Below, in pieces: positions 8,011-16,987 of a stretch of DNA of 64,000 bases. A model generated the notes under the pieces. The model was not told the origin of the DNA. It worked only from the letters and a program-made list of their open reading frames with translations, and did not search any database. Source of the stretch: Gammaproteobacteria bacterium (GTDB taxonomy: Bacteria; Pseudomonadota; Gammaproteobacteria; Pseudomonadales; Azotimanducaceae); contig SYFY01000043.1 of the NCBI GenBank assembly GCA_005799745.1, forward strand, positions 1 through 64,000. The letters are read 5' to 3'. Each line of letters begins with the position of its first letter. Positions within the stretch are counted from its first letter, which is position 1. A program made the translations under genes and the position numbers.

Positions 8011-8684
8011 CCGCCTTGTGCCTCCACACGGTCAGGAAGCGGACATTGCGCCCCTTTCGCCACCTGTTTCCACATCAAAGTGCGCCTGACGACGATACAT
8101 GATCCTGCAACTCTTTCACCCACGTGTGGTCGCCCGGAACCTGCGGCCTTCGGGGTCTCTCTTCCGCGTTACCTCACTAGTTCAATCCGTTGCCCTCATC
8201 GCAGAGCGCTTGACTGCTCCGTGCAGCGACCCACTTTATCAACCGCCCCCCACAACAACCAGACGTGCCAACTCAAATCACCCGTGAATCGTTCGGTGCA
8301 GTTACGACCGAGCCTCCGCACCACCCAGTCACTCACCGCCGCTACTGGATACATCAACGTCCACTCGCGGGGCCTTCAACTTCAGATTTTCTCTGTTCGC
8401 ACAACTACAAGAAACAACATTGCGATCCGCCTGGATACCAGCCACTGATTTCTACCGTTAGATAAATAAATCATTTGGCCATTCGTCGTTTCCCTGCGAT
8501 CCTCGCCCCTATTCACGCGGTCCCAACGAATATTTTTTGTCTGCTTCAAGATTTCACATGACCTTCACATCCGCTATGACATTCTAAGGCTGATGATGAT
8601 CACGGCTCTCAACGTGGGACCCCGCTTTCAGCGGCGCCATCGAGACGATCACTTCAACCAACGAAACAACCGAAGGAAAACCAG
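8011..8684 (+). other. Long leader region upstream of the fasciclin gene
   Basis: No convincing gene lies in these 674 bp; an open frame at 8080-8448 has no domain or ribosome binding site. The last 230 bp become AT-rich (TTAGATAAATAAATCATTTGG near 8459, and ATATTTTTTGTC near 8532), fitting a promoter for the fasciclin gene. The TTTTTTGTCTGC stretch weakly resembles the TGTC motifs of the island. Confidence 0.4.
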
Positions 8685-9140
8685 ATGAAAAAGATTCTCG
8701 CCGTAGTCGCACTGTCACTTGCAACCATGACCGCGCAGGCCAAGGATATCGTCGATACGGCAGTCGACGCCGGCAATTTCAAAACGCTTGTGACGGCCCT
8801 TCAGGCCGCAGGTCTCGTCAAAACACTCCAAGGCCAAGGTCCGTTTACCGTGTTCGCTCCGGACGACGCGGCGTTTGCGAAGATTCCGCAAGCTGATCTC
8901 GACGCGCTGTTGAAAGACAAAGAGAAGCTGACCGCGGTTCTTCTCGCGCACGTGGTTCCTGCGAAAGTCTTGTCCAAGGATGTGTCCGCAGGGTTGGTCA
9001 AGACTGCCGGTGGATATGAACTCAACGTTGGCACAGAAAATGGCGTAACGGTGGACTCCGCGAAAGTCACCGCCGTTGATATCGTCGCTGACAACGGCGT
9101 GATCCATGTGATCGATACGGTTGTTGTGCCGAAGACCTGA
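8685..9140 (+). CDS. Secreted fasciclin (FAS1) domain protein
   Basis: A 151-residue exported protein: signal peptide MKKILAVVALSLATMTAQA, then a single FAS1 domain. Both FAS1 boxes are visible: H1 around GPFTVFAPDDAAFAKI (residues 53-68) and H2 near the C-terminus, ADNGVIHVIDTVVVP. The conserved LLAHVVP lies between them. FAS1 proteins mediate adhesion or act as small periplasmic binding proteins; in several bacteria they sit in light- or stress-induced loci with photolyases. The ribosome binding site GAAGGA is at about 8671. A strong hairpin follows at 9160. Confidence 0.92.
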   Translation: MKKILAVVALSLATMTAQAKDIVDTAVDAGNFKTLVTALQAAGLVKTLQGQGPFTVFAPDDAAFAKIPQADLDALLKDKEKLTAVLLAHVVPAKVLSKDVSAGLVKTAGGYELNVGTENGVTVDSAKVTAVDIVADNGVIHVIDTVVVPKT

Positions 9141-9159
9141 TCGACCCGGCCCTTCACTG

Positions 9160-9185
9160 CGCTGTCGGACTCTGCTCCGACAGCG
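9160..9185 (+). terminator. Perfect 10-bp hairpin after the fasciclin gene
   Basis: CGCTGTCGGA pairs perfectly with TCCGACAGCG around a six-base loop, 19 bp after the stop codon. No T-tract follows, so it may protect the 3' end or act as a weak terminator. Confidence 0.55.
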
Positions 9186-9399
9186 AGTTCCAGCCTACGG
9201 CCTGATCGGCACGATCCTCCCAAACTTGCTTTCTGCGGCGTCAGCCCGAACCTTTAACGGGCTCTCCCCGAAGCCTGGCAATGCGCACCCCATCGTTGGT
9301 GGCGCAGGCGTAGCCGATTGATTTGCTTGAAAGTCGGTGCGTACAACTCGCAAAAACAACGAGAGACTAGAGGCGCAAGCCTCTACTCGGGCCGTGCAT

Positions 9400-9732
9400 T
9401 TAACGATAGAGCTTTTCCAGAACCCGAAGCCGCGCATGTGCAGTCTCCAGTTCGTCAATCAGTTCCAGCACGAGAGCTGCACCGGCCAGATTCAGTTCCA
9501 GGTCGTGCTTCAAGCGTAACGCCCGGATCGAGCGCTGCGCTGCACCGTTCGTAAAGCGCGAGCGCGAGGGCGATTCACCCGAAACCGACTCCACGATTCC
9601 TAAAGTGACCACATCGGTGAGCACATCCAGAGTCAGTTTCGGCACGCAGCAAAGGTCATCCTCGGCCGTTTCGCCGCCTGACGATCCGACGAAGGCGCGC
9701 AGGTCGACGAGCAGCGTATCGTCCGAGGATAG
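9400..9732 (-). pseudogene. CbpM-like chaperone-modulator remnant
   Basis: The C-terminal part, ALRLKHDLELNLAGAALVLE then LIDELETAHARLRVLEKL, is characteristic of CbpM, the small modulator of the DnaJ-like CbpA. Upstream, in frame, are DDLCCVPKLTLDVLTDVVTL and GIVESVSGESPSRSRF, which match the MerR-like N-terminal half. No start codon is apparent before the frame merges with the 3' end of the IS91-type transposase, and no cbpA is adjacent, so the gene looks truncated at its 5' end by the mobile element. A start at ATG 9645 would give 81 residues and only part of the fold. Confidence 0.6.
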
Positions 9733-10870
9733 GAAGGATAACGGGTGTTTTCTCGGCGCTGACGACGCTGACGACGTATTGCCTCAGGCGAGCGATTGGG
9801 CGGTGACTTGAGCTGAGCGACCGAACGATCAGACGAAGGTGAAGTACTCGAACGGCAGAGGGCGGATGACCTACGCTTTGGGGCAAGCGCGGGAGTGCTC
9901 GGCTGTTGACGTGGTCGAGGATTTTGCGGATGAGATTGGGGTCGGTGATGTCTTCGATGAAGCGGAGTTGCCCACCGCAGAGCGGGCAGAGGGTGATGTC
10001 GATGTTGAAGACACGTTTTAGTCGCTGTGCCCAGGAGCGGTGTGCGGTTGTCGATTCGGTGATCGCGGTGGTTCGATGGCGCTTGGCGTTCCCGTCTGCT
10101 GGCAGATGATCCGGTGTTGCGTTGTCTGTGTTGCTTTGGAGTCTGCGGGGTTTATCTGCGGTTGGAACGATGTGTGGCCTGAAGGGTGAGCTTGGCGCGA
10201 AGACTCCGTGGTATCGAGTGAGATTGGCACGGGGACGAGGCACGAGGGCGGCAAGGCGGGCGATGAAGTTTGCCGGACTGAAGAGGACGTGCGTGGTGCC
10301 GTCGCGGAAAGGGGTCTTGAGTTGATAGACCACTTGGCCGTTGGTGTTCGTTGAAAGCCGCTCGGGGCAGAGGGCCGGCCGGGTGATGTAACGGCATAGC
10401 CGTTCGAGTCGGTCGCGTTGATGGGGTTGGCAGACGATCGCGCAGTTCAGAGAGAAGCCTGCCTGGTTGGCCGTGAAGGGTTTGGGTGTTGAATCGGCTC
10501 GGGTGAGTCCTGGGTTCTTGAGGGTGAGGGTTCTGCCGCCAACGCCTTGTCCGACGGTGATGCGATAGCGGATGGAGGCGGCGTTCAGCTGATCCAGGGT
10601 GTCAGCGGGTTCCAGGTTGAGTCCATGCTGAGCCAGAGATGGATCGGCGTCTTCGATGAGAAGCCCGTCTCGAAAGAGACGGCGAATGATTCGCTGGACG
10701 AGCCGGTTGAGCAGGCGCTCGAGGCTCTTGGCATCAGGCGCACTAACGGGATGGAATCGTGGTCCGTTGGCTTCCTGGGTGTAGACGCCATCCAGCACGA
10801 GCATGTGCAGATGAACGTTGAGATTCAGTGCACTGCCGAAACGCTGGATCAGCGTGACGACGCCGGTGGC
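9656..10870 (-). pseudogene. IS91-family transposase, 5'-truncated
   Basis: The minus frame encodes the C-terminal two-thirds of an IS91/IS801-type (Y2, HUH) transposase: TGVVTLIQRFGSALNLNVHL, then HMLVLDGVYTQE, RLCRYITRPALCPERL, HVLFSPANFIARLAALVPRP, and the zinc-ribbon-like CPLCGGQLRFIEDITDPNLI near the C-terminus. The N-terminal HUH motif region is missing: homology ends near 10870-10890. An ATG at 10804 would start inside the conserved domain, so it is not a real start. The last 60 residues are low in similarity to the family. It is a dead element. Confidence 0.85.
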
Positions 10871-10948
10871 AGCACACGGGTCAGGATATCACCGCGCCTA
10901 GGAGCTCCGATCTAGCCTGCGCGCCGCCGACCTCGGCGCGGCGCCTAA

Positions 10949-11110
10949 CACGTCTTTGAAATAGACTTCACCCCCAGCCCACATTTCGAGGAGCAATTTC
11001 GCGTCATCGCAGGCATCACCGATCCCGACCTCCTCAGCAAGATCCTCGACCACGTCAACAGCCGAGCGCCCCCTCGACTGCCGCCTCGGCGCGCTGAGTC
11101 ACACCAGACC
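10949..11110 (+). pseudogene. IS91-family transposase, C-terminal scrap on the opposite strand
   Basis: The plus frame reads HVFEIDFTPSPHFEEQFRVI followed by AGITDPDLLSKILDHVNSR, which parallels RVFNIDITLCPLCGGQLRFI and EDITDPNLIRKILDHVNSR of the minus-strand copy. The zinc-ribbon cysteines are lost and nothing upstream matches. It faces the larger remnant, so two elements, or one rearranged element, were present here. Confidence 0.7.
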
Positions 11111-11560
11111 CCAGCCCGTCGAGCTCCATCTTGGCATGTTGCTAACACCCACCGAAAATTCCACCCCCTCGCTGAAGCCGCTCACGTCGCTATGGCCAAC
11201 GCTCGCACCGAGTCGAAAAGGGCTCTAATTTCGAGAGACGAGGCTATGCACATGGTTCGATACGTGCTCAGGAAGGGGAGCCAATTCTCTACGCATCGTT
11301 CCTTCCTCCTGGAACCCAGGTGGATTGCTTGAGTTTGACGCCGTGTGATTTCCATTCTTAAAGCGCTTCTCGAGGGCACCAGCGTGCCAGAGGAAGGGCA
11401 GGAAGGTGCCATTTGGCTGAGCCGAAATTCCCTGGAATTCCTGGGGATTGATCCAAAGTCCCTGAACGTTGTGGCGCATTTGTTGTGAACAGTCTCAACG
11501 CCACACTGGTTCGCCCCATTCTTGGCATCGGCGCCTTCCTCACGATCATCGTATCGCTAA
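11111..11560. other. No gene recognised between element scraps
   Basis: About 450 bp with no supported gene on either strand. A short plus frame from a GTG near 11486 (VNSLNATLVRPILGIGAF...) runs into the receiver-domain fragment out of frame and may be the N-terminus of something unrelated joined at a deletion point. Confidence 0.4.
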
Positions 11561-11947
11561 AACAGGCTGCTTCTGGTCGAAGACAACTTCGTCAACCAGA
11601 AGGTCGCAACGCGCATGTTGCAGAAGTTCGGTTGTACGGTGGACGTTGCTGCAGACGGTGTTGAAGCCATCGATATGTGGGGACAGTTCCACTACGACCT
11701 GATCTTCATGGATTGTCAGATGCCGCGTATGGACGGTTACACCGCAAGTTCGCTCATCCGCGAGAAAGAACACGCGACCGGTAAATCAGCCATTCACATT
11801 GTGGCGTTGACCGCGAACGCCATGACCGAGGATCGCGAAGCGTGCCTGCGAGCGGGCATGAACGATTTCATCTCTAAGCTCATCACGCTCAAACAGATGG
11901 AGTCTTCTTTGCGAAACTTCCGAAGGGCGCAAAGCATCGCCAGGTGA
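11561..11947 (+). pseudogene. Orphan receiver-domain fragment of a hybrid histidine kinase
   Basis: The frame begins right after a TAA at 11558 with LLLVEDNFVNQKVATRMLQK and continues DLIFMDCQMPRMDGY (phospho-acceptor Asp) and HIVALTANAM. It ends in GMNDFISKLITLKQMESSL, where the usual SKP is SKL. This is a complete REC domain lacking any start codon or N-terminal kinase, of the type found at the C-terminus of BarA-like hybrid kinases. ATG 11615 would delete the acidic pocket. I read it as a remnant left by the rearrangements that scattered IS91 pieces here. Confidence 0.75.
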
Positions 11948-11967
11948 GTCGCGTTGAGTGCGGCCCG

Positions 11968-13185
11968 TTACTGCCAGACGCCGCTTTTCATCACCTTCAG
12001 CTTGCGGTGGTCCTGCAAGACTCGAATGTCGTGGCTCGGATCACCATCAACGAGCAGAAGATCTGCGAATGCACCTGTGACCAGCGTCCCGAGACGCCCC
12101 GACGGGTCGAATGCCTGCCCACCGTTACGTGTCGCGCAAATCATGGCCTCCGCAGGGGACATGCCAAACAGTTCAACAAAATACTCAAGGTCTTTGGCAT
12201 AGGTGCCGTGTAGCGCGATGCTGATGCCGTAGTCGCCACCCACAACGAGGCGAATACCTGCAGCGCGCAATTTCTTCACCGTCGCGATAGTCGCCTGAAT
12301 TTCGTGTTCGTAACCTTGTTTGCGGACGGTGTCTTTGGACACGCCGAGTGTTTCGCATTTTTCAAGGTAGGTGACTTCCCAGGCTATGGCTGGCCCTACC
12401 ACGATTCGATCCTTTCGGGCAGTGAGAAGCTCGATGGCCTCGTCGTCGAGATAGTTCGCATGGCCGACGAAATCGACGCCGGCGCGTACTGCCTGTTTTA
12501 CTGCGGCAGCAGAACGTGCATGGCAGGCCACCCGCATTCGACGGCGGTGCGCTTCATCAACGACAGCGTTGACTTCTTCGTCGGTAAACGAAAGTTCACC
12601 CGGTGGACATTGAGGGTTGATGGCTTCACCGTCGATGAAAATCTTCACCACATCAACACTCATCTTGCGTTGTTCGCGCACGGCTTTGCGCAGCTCCCAA
12701 GGGCCATCCGCAATCTGGGAAAGACCACCGGGCGAATCGATGTTGCTACCTGTGGCACCCAGATCGCGACCAGCGGCGAGCAATCGGGGTCCCTTGATGC
12801 GGCCGGTATTGATGGCTTCGCGGAGTGCCACGTCGATTTTGTAGGTTGAGCCAAAGCTGATCGCGGAGGTGAACCCGGAGTCGACCATCAGTGAAGCGTT
12901 TCGAACCGCGGTGATCGTGGCCGCTTCCACAGAGGTGTCGCCGATACCAAAGGGACTCGCATCTGCAAAGGACAGGTGCGCGTGGGTTTCGGTCATGCCG
13001 GGCATCACGAACCGACCGCCAGCGTCGAAGCGCTCACAGTTCGCGTGCAGGGTGGGTAGTGTTGATGCCTTGCCGGCATAACGAACGGTATCGCCTTCGA
13101 TCCAAAGGGCGGCGTCCGCAATAACAGTCTCATCCGTTGCTGTGAACAGTTTGAGGTTGTGAATGAGCAGGTTGCGTGTGGTCAT
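11968..13185 (-). CDS. Amidohydrolase (imidazolonepropionase/prolidase-like)
   Basis: A 405-residue metal-dependent hydrolase of the amidohydrolase superfamily. It shows the N-terminal beta-sandwich entry, then GGRFVMPGMTETHAHLSF with the HxH metal ligands (about residues 67-69), VDVVKIFIDG with the likely carboxylated Lys, RVACHARS and DFVGHANY (two further His), and VVGGDYGIS with the Asp. The C-terminus has the usual GTLVTGAFADLLLVDGDP. It probably hydrolyses a cyclic amide or an acyl-dipeptide bond; the substrate is not predictable. It is transcribed away from the sphingolipid locus, 215 bp from its first gene. Confidence 0.9.
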   Translation of the reverse strand: MTTRNLLIHNLKLFTATDETVIADAALWIEGDTVRYAGKASTLPTLHANCERFDAGGRFVMPGMTETHAHLSFADASPFGIGDTSVEAATITAVRNASLMVDSGFTSAISFGSTYKIDVALREAINTGRIKGPRLLAAGRDLGATGSNIDSPGGLSQIADGPWELRKAVREQRKMSVDVVKIFIDGEAINPQCPPGELSFTDEEVNAVVDEAHRRRMRVACHARSAAAVKQAVRAGVDFVGHANYLDDEAIELLTARKDRIVVGPAIAWEVTYLEKCETLGVSKDTVRKQGYEHEIQATIATVKKLRAAGIRLVVGGDYGISIALHGTYAKDLEYFVELFGMSPAEAMICATRNGGQAFDPSGRLGTLVTGAFADLLLVDGDPSHDIRVLQDHRKLKVMKSGVWQ

Positions 13186-13399
13186 GGGTACTCCGCAGAT
13201 CGATGCTTGCCACTACGACCGGATGCCGATCACCCGACGCGGTGGTTTTCCCGATCATAGATCGAATCCCTTTTCACGTATCAAGTTTTGCGGGGTCCCA
13301 CGGACCGCATGTCTGGTAACACTTCCGGCTTCGTGTTAGACAGCCCGTCTTGAAGTTTCCGATGTCCAAGTCCTCTACAACTCCAGCGAGAACTGATCC

Positions 13400-14539
13400 G
13401 TGGCTGCAGTCTCTACTGATGTTGATGTCCTGCCCGTCGAGGGAAACGAACGGCTGGATGATTTTCTGAACGTCCTCTGGACGGTTTATGCAGGGGACTC
13501 CGCATGGGTGCCACCGCTGTTGATTGAGCGCAAAGGATCTCTGTCGCCGAAGGAGCCGTTCTTTCGCCATGCCGAGTGGCAGGGTTGGGTGGCTTACCGC
13601 AGTGGCAAACCCGTTGGTCGTATCTCGGCGCAGATTGATCGGCTCTATCTCGAACGTTATCCCGATCGGACGGGTTATTTCGGGATGCTCGATGCCATTG
13701 ACGATGTTGCTGTGTTCGCAGCCTTGTTTGCAAAGGCGGAAGCTTGGCTGCGCGAGAAGGGCATGCAGCGGTTGGTAGGCCCTTTTAATCTCGGTATCAA
13801 CCAGGAAGTCGGCATGCTGGTCGAGGGTTACGACACGCCAGCGTATTTCCTGATGGGGCATGCACGGCCGTGGTTTCACGACCAGGTTAAGGCGCTTGGG
13901 TTTGCAGGTTGCCAGGACATGCTGGCCTATCTCCTGCCAACGCGTTACCAGGACAATCCTCGTATCGCTCGCTTGCGCCAACGTCTGGCTCGAAAGGTCT
14001 CGATTCGGCAACTGGATCGACGACGCAAGGATGAAGAGCTTGAGGTCCTTCGCAGTATCTTCAATGACGCCTGGTCGGAGAACTGGGGATTTGTTCCTTT
14101 CACCCAAGAAGAATTTGCGGCCATTGGCTCGATGTTGCTCATGCTGTTACCGAGAGATTTCGTATTGATTGCCGAAACCGAAGGGGAGCCTGTCGGCTTC
14201 ATCGTTCTGGTACCGAACCTCAACGAAGTGATTGGTGATCTCAACGGCCGATTGTTTCCCTTCGGCTGGATCAAGCTCTTGTGGCGACTCAAGGTGAAGT
14301 TCCCAACGACTGCGCGAGTGCCACTCATGGGCGTTCGTAAACGCTTGCACAACACACCTCTGGGTCCGGGGATCGCGACGATGTTGATCGAAGAGTTAGG
14401 TCAATCCGCGTCACGTGCGGGTGTCCACACCAACGAACTCTCCTGGATTCTCGATAGCAACGAAGGCATGCGCAGCATCATCGAGCGGATTGGCGGTGTG
14501 GTCTCCAAACGTTATCGGATGTACGAGAAACCGCTCTGA
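13400..14539 (+). CDS. GNAT-fold protein, candidate bacterial ceramide synthase
   Basis: A 379-residue protein with two GNAT-like halves: an N-terminal part with DSAWVPPLLIERKGSLSPKE and PVGRISAQIDRLYLERY, and a C-terminal part with PVGFIVLVPNLNEVI and TNELSWILDSNEGMRSIIER. This length and architecture match the GNAT-type acyltransferase shown in Caulobacter to acylate the sphingoid base (bCerS). First gene of the plus-strand cluster, its TGA overlaps the next ATG by one base. It would add the second acyl chain to 3-ketosphinganine made by the Spt-like enzyme at 27254. Family is firm, function is inference from locus. Confidence 0.7.
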   Translation: MAAVSTDVDVLPVEGNERLDDFLNVLWTVYAGDSAWVPPLLIERKGSLSPKEPFFRHAEWQGWVAYRSGKPVGRISAQIDRLYLERYPDRTGYFGMLDAIDDVAVFAALFAKAEAWLREKGMQRLVGPFNLGINQEVGMLVEGYDTPAYFLMGHARPWFHDQVKALGFAGCQDMLAYLLPTRYQDNPRIARLRQRLARKVSIRQLDRRRKDEELEVLRSIFNDAWSENWGFVPFTQEEFAAIGSMLLMLLPRDFVLIAETEGEPVGFIVLVPNLNEVIGDLNGRLFPFGWIKLLWRLKVKFPTTARVPLMGVRKRLHNTPLGPGIATMLIEELGQSASRAGVHTNELSWILDSNEGMRSIIERIGGVVSKRYRMYEKPL

Positions 14540-15327
14540 TGGAAGCAGTGCCAGCCATTGTTCTTGCCGGCGAGCGGCCGGGAGGGGGATTGCTCGCTCG
14601 CCACTTCGGCGTGGCAGCAAATGCGCTGGTTCCGGTTGCTGGAACAGCTTGTATCGTGCGGGTGATTGAAACGCTTAGACAATCGAAGTCGATCGAAGGT
14701 GGATTGATCAGCGGCCCCGTGCGTTCGGTGGTTGAAGACTCACCATTGTTTACAGCGCTGCTACGTCCTCAAGATTTTCGCTGGATCGAACCCGCTATGG
14801 GACCATCAGAAAGTGCGGCGGATGCACTGAAGTTCCTCAATCGCTGGCCGGTGTTGATAACCACAGCCGATCACGCGTTGCTCAGTCCTGACGCAGTTGA
14901 AAATTTCTGTACAAAAGCCAAGTCGCTACCTGTTGACGTCGTCGTCGGTCTCGCACCGATTGAAATCGTGCGCCATGCGTTTCCGGAGAGTCGCCGAACC
15001 GTCCTTCGTTTTGCGGATGGTGGGCGTTGTGGTACGAATCTGTTTTTTCTACGCAATGAGAGTGGCGTGCGCGTCGTCGAGTTTTGGAAGTCGTTGCAGG
15101 CAGATCGCAAGAAACCCTGGCGTATGGCGCGACGTATTGGTACAGGTGTGTTGTTGCGTTACTTCGCAGGCATGCTCACCGCTGACGATGCACTTCAGCG
15201 GATCGGGTTGTTAGCGGGTTGTACCATCGGATGGGTCAACCTGGTTGATCCTCGTGTGGCGGTGGATGTGGACTCGGTCGATGACCACGCGCTTGCCGAA
15301 AAGCTGCTCAGTGAACCGCGTGCATGA
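14539..15327 (+). CDS. MobA-like nucleotidyltransferase-fold protein
   Basis: A 262-residue protein with a nucleotidyltransferase (GT-A-like) fold: AIVLAGERPGGGLLARHFGV takes the place of the usual GxGxRxxP loop, and PVLITTADHALLSPDAVENF supplies the Asp region that binds metal. It lacks the perfect signature of MobA or IspD. Sitting between the GNAT and the lipid-kinase-like gene with overlaps at both ends (1 and 4 bp), it is probably part of sphingolipid head-group chemistry. The donor nucleotide is unknown. Confidence 0.7.
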   Translation: MEAVPAIVLAGERPGGGLLARHFGVAANALVPVAGTACIVRVIETLRQSKSIEGGLISGPVRSVVEDSPLFTALLRPQDFRWIEPAMGPSESAADALKFLNRWPVLITTADHALLSPDAVENFCTKAKSLPVDVVVGLAPIEIVRHAFPESRRTVLRFADGGRCGTNLFFLRNESGVRVVEFWKSLQADRKKPWRMARRIGTGVLLRYFAGMLTADDALQRIGLLAGCTIGWVNLVDPRVAVDVDSVDDHALAEKLLSEPRA

Positions 15328-16181
15328 ACAACGCCCTTCTGATCCGTAATCCAAGGGCAGCGCGAGTTCGAGGATCGACGCCGTTGGCCGTCGAAACGAT
15401 TGAACTCAACGAATCCTTCAGCGTTGACACCTGTGCAGGGCGAGATCTTGTGATCGTGGAAGGCGGCGACGGTACGTTGCAGCGAATTCTGACCACGTTG
15501 CTTGCGTTCGGGAGCAGTGATGCCTTGCCACCACTCGCCGTGTTACCGGCGGGTACAACCAACATGAACTGTGCCGAATTTAACCGGTCACGCGACTACG
15601 ACAACGCGGTGGCCAGTTTGCGGCAGATTTTGGCCGGTGGGGCGTTCGATATTCGGCACAAGTCGGTCGTGCGCGTTGATGAAGGAGCACGAACCCTGTT
15701 CGGCTTCTGTTTTTGTCTTGGCGCGGTGGTTGACGCGGTGCGGCAGTTTGCCTCGGCACGAACCCGACGCCCACTGTTCGACAGTCTCGCCATCGCCGGG
15801 GTTTTCGCAAAAGCGCTACTTCGGACACATACGGCACTGCGGATACACCTAGAAGCTGAAGCTATCGATACCTTCGCGATGGTCGCGACCACGTTGGATC
15901 GGCTGCTGTATGGCATGACACCGTTTCAGCCGGGTCGCCGCGCAACCGGATTACACACCACGTGGATCGAAGGAAATGCTCCCGGTCTTTGGCGCAAATT
16001 ACCTTCGTTCTTCCGCGGTGATCCCGCCTTGTTTGCGACGGACGGGTTTCGTAGTTTCGATGTGGAGCGCCTTCAACTCCGATTTGACGGTCCTTTTGTC
16101 ATCGACGGCGAAATGTTCGCGAACCCGGAAGGAGGCGTGTGTGTTTCCATGAGTCCCCCTGTTCGCTTCATCGTGATATAA
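15324..16181 (+). CDS. Diacylglycerol/ceramide-kinase-like protein
   Basis: A 285-residue protein of the DAGK catalytic family. The nucleotide-binding EGGDGTLQRIL is at about residues 49-59 and PLAVLPAGTTNMNCAEF at about 72-88, as in DgkB, YegS and sphingosine/ceramide kinases. The C-terminal beta domain ends with GPFVIDGEMF, the conserved lid strand. In this locus the natural substrate would be ceramide or a long-chain base, giving a phosphorylated, anionic sphingolipid; soluble or membrane-associated on the cytoplasmic face. Start ATG overlaps the previous gene by four bases. Confidence 0.82.
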   Translation: MNNALLIRNPRAARVRGSTPLAVETIELNESFSVDTCAGRDLVIVEGGDGTLQRILTTLLAFGSSDALPPLAVLPAGTTNMNCAEFNRSRDYDNAVASLRQILAGGAFDIRHKSVVRVDEGARTLFGFCFCLGAVVDAVRQFASARTRRPLFDSLAIAGVFAKALLRTHTALRIHLEAEAIDTFAMVATTLDRLLYGMTPFQPGRRATGLHTTWIEGNAPGLWRKLPSFFRGDPALFATDGFRSFDVERLQLRFDGPFVIDGEMFANPEGGVCVSMSPPVRFIVI

Positions 16182-16213
16182 AGCGCAGCTGATTTTGATG
16201 CCCGGTAACTCGT

Positions 16214-16987
16214 GTGATACCTGTCCCCGCAGTACTTCAGGACACAGCGGAACCCCCGCCGCCACCCCGCCTCGGTGTGAAACTCGGCAAGGTGGTCCTG
16301 CGCACAGTGGACCGGTTCTTCGCCCGGCATTCCAGGGTGCCGGTTACTCCATTTATCGATGCGAAGTACTTTCCGGAGCTTGCACCACTCAAAGCGGCCT
16401 GGCGCGATGTTGATGCAGAACTTACGCCGCTGCTTGAAGCCAGGGAGCGTATCCCCTCATTCCATCAACTCTCGAAAGATCAAGTGCGGATCTCTCGAGG
16501 TGACCATTGGAAGACCTTTGCTTTTTATGTGTTCGGTGATCGTGTTTCGGAAAACTGTGCACAGTGCCCACGCACAGCGGCTTTACTCGATGCCCTGCCG
16601 GGTATTCAGAATGCCTGGTTTTCGATTCTTGCACCGGGTTATCACATTCCACCGCACCGGGGTCCAAGCAGGGCGGTTGTGAGGTGTCACCTCGGACTGC
16701 ACATTCCGGAAGCGAAAGAGCGATGCTGGATTCGGGTCGACAACACACGCGCCCATTGGAGTGCGGGTGAATTCATGTGTTTTGACGACACCTACGAACA
16801 TGAAGTCCATAACGACACAGACGAAACGCGAGTCGTACTCTTTATCGATCTCGATCGGCCCCTCGACCGCATCGGCAGGAAGGGGTGTGAAGCGCTGCTT
16901 TGGTTGATGCGACGTTCAAAATACGTCAAGTCGTCGAAAGCCAACCTCGACGCGTGGAACCGGAGACTGGGCATCCGTGCAGATTGA
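16214..16987 (+). CDS. Aspartyl/asparaginyl beta-hydroxylase-like dioxygenase
   Basis: A 257-residue Fe(II)/2-oxoglutarate-type enzyme. WFSILAPGYHIPPHRGPSRA carries the first iron His and the VxHxG-like motif, RCHLGLHIP the 2OG-binding region, and FDDTYEHEVHNDTDETRVVL the distal His and Arg. The same fold is used by LpxO-type lipid hydroxylases, so a plausible role here is hydroxylation of the ceramide fatty acid. Starts at GTG; its end overlaps the next gene by 11 bp. Confidence 0.85.
   Translation: MIPVPAVLQDTAEPPPPPRLGVKLGKVVLRTVDRFFARHSRVPVTPFIDAKYFPELAPLKAAWRDVDAELTPLLEARERIPSFHQLSKDQVRISRGDHWKTFAFYVFGDRVSENCAQCPRTAALLDALPGIQNAWFSILAPGYHIPPHRGPSRAVVRCHLGLHIPEAKERCWIRVDNTRAHWSAGEFMCFDDTYEHEVHNDTDETRVVLFIDLDRPLDRIGRKGCEALLWLMRRSKYVKSSKANLDAWNRRLGIRAD

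Noticed and set aside
8080-8448. A 122-codon plus frame upstream of the fasciclin gene
   Set aside because: No recognisable domain, odd Thr/Arg/Pro composition and no ribosome binding site.
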